Assembly: GCA_025057645.1 (NCBI GenBank)
Contig: JANXBJ010000001.1
Location: 116,357-180,356 of the forward strand
Direction: 5' to 3'
Source of the DNA: Anaerolineales bacterium
GTDB taxonomy: Bacteria; Chloroflexota; Anaerolineae; Anaerolineales; UBA4823
DNA length: 64,000 bases
Below are positions 61,588-64,000 of this stretch, one piece after another; the stretch's first letter is position 1, and each line of letters opens with the position of its first letter. The position numbers and the translations under genes were made by a program. The notes below the pieces were generated by a model. The model had not been told where the DNA came from, made no database searches, and saw only the letters and a list, made by a program, of their open reading frames with translations.

Positions 61588-62646
61588 GTGAGCGAGCAAC
61601 CAACCCAGAAGCGTTTCAACCTGCGTACGTTGATCATTTATCTTTGTATTGGGGCTGGAATTTATTCCGCTTTCATTGGGCCTTCTATTCTAAAGCCGAT
61701 TAGTCCGGTCGTGGTTTTACCGGCCGAGCCGACCGGACTGGCGATTGGAGGGTTTCAAATAACGAACACGATCTTAGCAACCCTTTTAGCGGACGTGATC
61801 TTGCTGGCCATTGCGGTGTTTGTAGTTGGGCGGTTTATGCGCAGCGGCAATTTAGTGCCGAGCGGCTTTTACAATGCATTCGAAGCGCTGATCGAATTCT
61901 TATGGAATACCGTGGAAAATGCAGCCGGCAAATGGGCTTACCGTATCTTTCCAGTCCCTGCCACGATTTTCCTTTTGATTTTCGTAGCAAACCTGATCAA
62001 ACTTGTGCCCGGATTTGAAAGCATCGGGCGCATCAAGGAGGTTCACCATGGCTACGGCTATGCTCCCGTTTTGCTCGCAAAAGTAGGGGGCTTGAGCATT
62101 TATACCATCGACAAAGGCCAGAGGCGAGAACACGTAGCTAAGGAAGGGAAGGAGGGAAAGGAAGGAGGCCACGGGGCGAGCCACGAGGAAGAGAGCAAAC
62201 TCTGTGAGGCGTGTGAAATCGTTCCCTTTCTGCGCGGCTCGGCTACCGACCTGAACTTTCCCTTTGCGCTAGCCTTCGTTGCCGTTCTGATGACTCAAGT
62301 GTATGGAGTTTGGGCATTAGGGATCGGGTATTTTGAAAAGTTCATTCCTATCCGCCAATTGATTAAGGGTGGGGCGATGGGAGTGATTAACTTTATTGTG
62401 GGAATTCTGGAATTGATTTTAGAGTTTGCCAAAATTCTCTCTTTTGGCTTTCGGTTGTTCGGAAATATCTTTGCCGGCACACTTTTGCTCTCGATTGTGG
62501 GCGCTCTGACGGCTGTGATCGTCCCGGTTGGGCTTTACTTCTTTGAAGTCTTTTTTGGCATCATTCAAGCTTATGTTTTTTACTTGTTGGCAACTATTTT
62601 TATCAGCAGTGCTACTGTCAGCCACCACGCTGAAGGAGCACACTGA
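61588..62646 (+). CDS. atpB: ATP synthase subunit a
   Basis: A 352-residue F0 stator subunit. The essential arginine is R289 in FGFRLFGNIFAG, with the following long horizontal helices. Between helix 2 (about 122-142) and TDLNFPFALAF (220-230) is an unusual 65-residue charged insert. It contains HHGYGY, a Lys/Glu/Gly stretch, GGHGASH and CEAC at 206-209. In this family the loop lies on the outer face near the proton entry path. The start is GTG 61588, with GAGGAG 12 nt upstream. Confidence 0.92.
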   Translation: MSEQPTQKRFNLRTLIIYLCIGAGIYSAFIGPSILKPISPVVVLPAEPTGLAIGGFQITNTILATLLADVILLAIAVFVVGRFMRSGNLVPSGFYNAFEALIEFLWNTVENAAGKWAYRIFPVPATIFLLIFVANLIKLVPGFESIGRIKEVHHGYGYAPVLLAKVGGLSIYTIDKGQRREHVAKEGKEGKEGGHGASHEEESKLCEACEIVPFLRGSATDLNFPFALAFVAVLMTQVYGVWALGIGYFEKFIPIRQLIKGGAMGVINFIVGILELILEFAKILSFGFRLFGNIFAGTLLLSIVGALTAVIVPVGLYFFEVFFGIIQAYVFYLLATIFISSATVSHHAEGAH

Positions 62647-62681
62647 GAAATCAAAATTTCCGTCAAAAAGGAGTTGCAACG

Positions 62682-62924
62682 ATGAATGACCCTGTAGCAT
62701 TTGTCAACGGTCTGAAGTTGCTCGGTGCCGGTTTGGCAATGATCAGTGCAATTGGGGCAGGTTTTGGGGTTGGTTTAGCAGCCTTCGGCGGTGTTCAAGC
62801 CATGGGAAGAAATCCTGATGCTGCGCCAATCATTCAGACCAACATGATCTTAGGAATGGCGTTTGCAGAAGCGATTGCGATTTACGCCCTGGCTGTAGCG
62901 CTCATCATCATCTTCGCTGCATAG
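62682..62924 (+). CDS. atpE: ATP synthase subunit c
   Basis: An 80-residue two-helix proteolipid. Helix 1 has the packing motif GAGFGVGLAAFGG; the polar loop is RNPDA; the ion-binding carboxylate is E63 in MAFAEAIAIYA. No Gln in helix 1 and no Ser/Thr after the Glu are seen, so it is a proton-type rather than sodium-type ring. AAGGAG precedes the ATG. Confidence 0.94.
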   Translation: MNDPVAFVNGLKLLGAGLAMISAIGAGFGVGLAAFGGVQAMGRNPDAAPIIQTNMILGMAFAEAIAIYALAVALIIIFAA

Positions 62925-62945
62925 AGTTGCCTTTAGGAGCGAAGA

Positions 62946-63683
62946 ATGGAAAAGTTGGGCATCAATTTAGGTTTCTTTCTTTTCCAAGTTTTTAATTTTA
63001 CGATTCTAGCCTTGCTCATGTATGCTTTGGCATATAAGCCGATCGTTCGTCTGCTAGAGAACCGTAAGAACAAGATCGCTCAAGGCTTGGAGGACGCTCG
63101 GGTGGCTGCAGAAGCGAGAGCCAACGCTGAAAAAGAAGCGAAGGCTATCCTTGCCGAAGCGCAGAACACCGCAGCGCAAAAAGTTCGAGAAGCTACCGAG
63201 AGGGCTGAGATCGCTGCCAAAGAAATCATTGCCCAAGCCGAGGCTCAAGCCAATAAAATCCTAGAGGAAGCCCGCCTTGAGGCGGCCCAGGAAAGAGATC
63301 GAATCCTTTTGGAGTTGAGAGGGCAGATTGCTTCTCTCGCCATAGCTGCGGCCCAGAAGCTGATCGGCGAGGCGTTGGATGAGAAGCGACAGCATGCCTT
63401 GATTGAGGAATTCTTCTCGGGTGTTAGAGCCGGCAAGGTCGTTGTGCTTGAGGGGGTTGAATTAAGCGGCTCTTCGGCGGAAGTCATCAGTGCCTTACCC
63501 TTGCTCCCTCATGAACAGGAAGCAGTGAAACGGGATATTCTCTCCAGGATCGGTGAGCAATCCACAGTTTCGTTTCGCGTTGATCCTTCGATCATGGGGG
63601 GGCTAGTCGTCAAAGTCGGCGATAAGGTTTTGGACGGATCGGTTGCAGGCCAGCTCGAGAGTTTGCGGCAATCGCTTCAATAA
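62946..63683 (+). CDS. atpF: ATP synthase subunit b fused to the C-terminal part of delta
   Basis: A 245-residue protein. Residues 1-165 are a normal b subunit: one N-terminal helix (FLFQVFNFTILALLMYAL) and a long Ala/Glu-rich coiled coil. Residues about 170-245 match only the C-terminal region of delta/OSCP (SALPLLPHEQEAVKRDIL, VDPSIMGGLVVKVGDKVLDGS). The delta N-terminal domain that binds F1 is missing. No atpH, atpA, atpG, atpD or atpC follows; a strong terminator does. Confidence 0.85.
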   Translation: MEKLGINLGFFLFQVFNFTILALLMYALAYKPIVRLLENRKNKIAQGLEDARVAAEARANAEKEAKAILAEAQNTAAQKVREATERAEIAAKEIIAQAEAQANKILEEARLEAAQERDRILLELRGQIASLAIAAAQKLIGEALDEKRQHALIEEFFSGVRAGKVVVLEGVELSGSSAEVISALPLLPHEQEAVKRDILSRIGEQSTVSFRVDPSIMGGLVVKVGDKVLDGSVAGQLESLRQSLQ

Positions 63684-63726
63684 GGGTTCGTTTCCGGTAG
63701 AATAGGGGAGAAGCTCGGAAGCAGCG

Positions 63727-63753
63727 AGCAGGTCATAGAGACCTGCTTTTTTT
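63727..63753 (+). terminator. Strong terminator of the F0 operon
   Basis: An 8-bp perfect stem (63727-63734 with 63740-63747), 5-nt loop and a seven-T run. It ends the operon before any F1 gene. Confidence 0.9.
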
Positions 63754-63798
63754 ACCTAACCAAGGGCTCTGAGAACTTTGCTCGGGATTGTCTTTTTC

Positions 63799-64000
63799 TC
63801 ACTTCTGTCGGGCTTGAGATAGGCCCGGAAGGCGTGTGTGCTGTTCTAGCCACTTCATTGCAGCATCTACGAGGTAAACCAGGATGAGGTAAAGAACAGC
63901 GGCAGCTAAGTAAGAGCGGATTGGATCATAAGTGCGAGAAGCGATCATCTTAGCGCGAGTCATTAACTCGGGCACGGCGATCAAGAAGACTACCGAAGAG
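63799..64000 (-). CDS. Amino-acid ABC transporter permease, C-terminal part (partial)
   Basis: The last 66 residues of a permease run off the right edge. The text SSVVFLIAVPELMTRAKMIASRTYDP matches the end of the EAA loop and the last helix of GlnP/HisM-type permeases (core AVPELMTRA). A final helix (about AAAVLYLILVYLVD) and a basic tail close it. It converges on the F0 operon. The orphan GlnQ-type ATPase at 27644 could serve this class. Confidence 0.8.
   Translation of the reverse strand, partial: SSVVFLIAVPELMTRAKMIASRTYDPIRSYLAAAVLYLILVYLVDAAMKWLEQHTRLPGLSQARQK

Overview
The window looks like a chromosomal segment of a Chloroflexota bacterium, most likely class Anaerolineae. This is inferred from gene content and protein style: a membrane-arm-only complex I cluster with two nuoM copies, a separate F0 operon with a b-delta fusion, T/Q/A-rich lipoproteins, FemAB pairs, a SEDS-PBP fusion and an RtcB ligase. 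No rRNA or phylogenetic marker analysis could be run. There is no phage, insertion sequence or CRISPR array, so this is core genome with a few decayed genes.

Layout. 1-7.8 kb: sulfur amino-acid synthesis (cysK, metY, metA), then pgi, ribA, an SDR and a lipoprotein. 7.9-11.2 kb (minus): a three-gene operon of a UPF0316 membrane protein, a large B12-binding-domain protein and an opine-type dehydrogenase. 11.4-15.5 kb: glutaredoxin, groES without groEL, an MFS carrier, a methyltransferase, a phosphofructokinase pseudogene and two tRNA-Ser genes. 15.7-20.8 kb: a thioredoxin-like protein, two FHA proteins, MTA phosphorylase and a SEDS polymerase fused to a catalytically dead PBP domain. 21-28.4 kb: moaA, a DUF2721 protein, a Met/His/Cys-rich secreted protein with a candidate 11-bp-repeat operator, asd, a two-component system, ybaK and an amino-acid ABC ATPase. 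28.4-38.9 kb: rtcB, a GT-C-like membrane protein, fadD, an alkaline-phosphatase-superfamily enzyme, a methyltransferase, an EF-G paralogue and a second MFS carrier.

39.2-43.6 kb: a sigma70-type promoter, two tRNA-Ala genes and a complete T-box leader. The leader has a Leu-like CTC specifier and faces leuS, but an HD-GYP gene on the opposite strand lies between them. RidA follows leuS. 43.6-49.3 kb: a cell-surface run of GT2, a polyprenyl sugar-phosphate transferase, two FemAB transferases and a D-cysteine desulfhydrase-family enzyme. 49.2-51.6 kb (minus): a broken transglutaminase/TgpA-like gene.

51.9-63.7 kb: nuoA, terminator, nuoH-J-K-L-M-M-N, then atpZ-B-E-F and a strong terminator. The hydrophilic arms of both complexes (nuoB-G and I, and F1 atpA/G/D/C) are absent here. 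The window ends inside a minus-strand amino-acid ABC permease.

Recurrent regulatory features are -10 boxes 6-10 nt upstream of start codons (probable leaderless mRNAs for pgi, fhaA-like, DUF2721, GT2 and atpZ) and several clear sigma70-type promoters.
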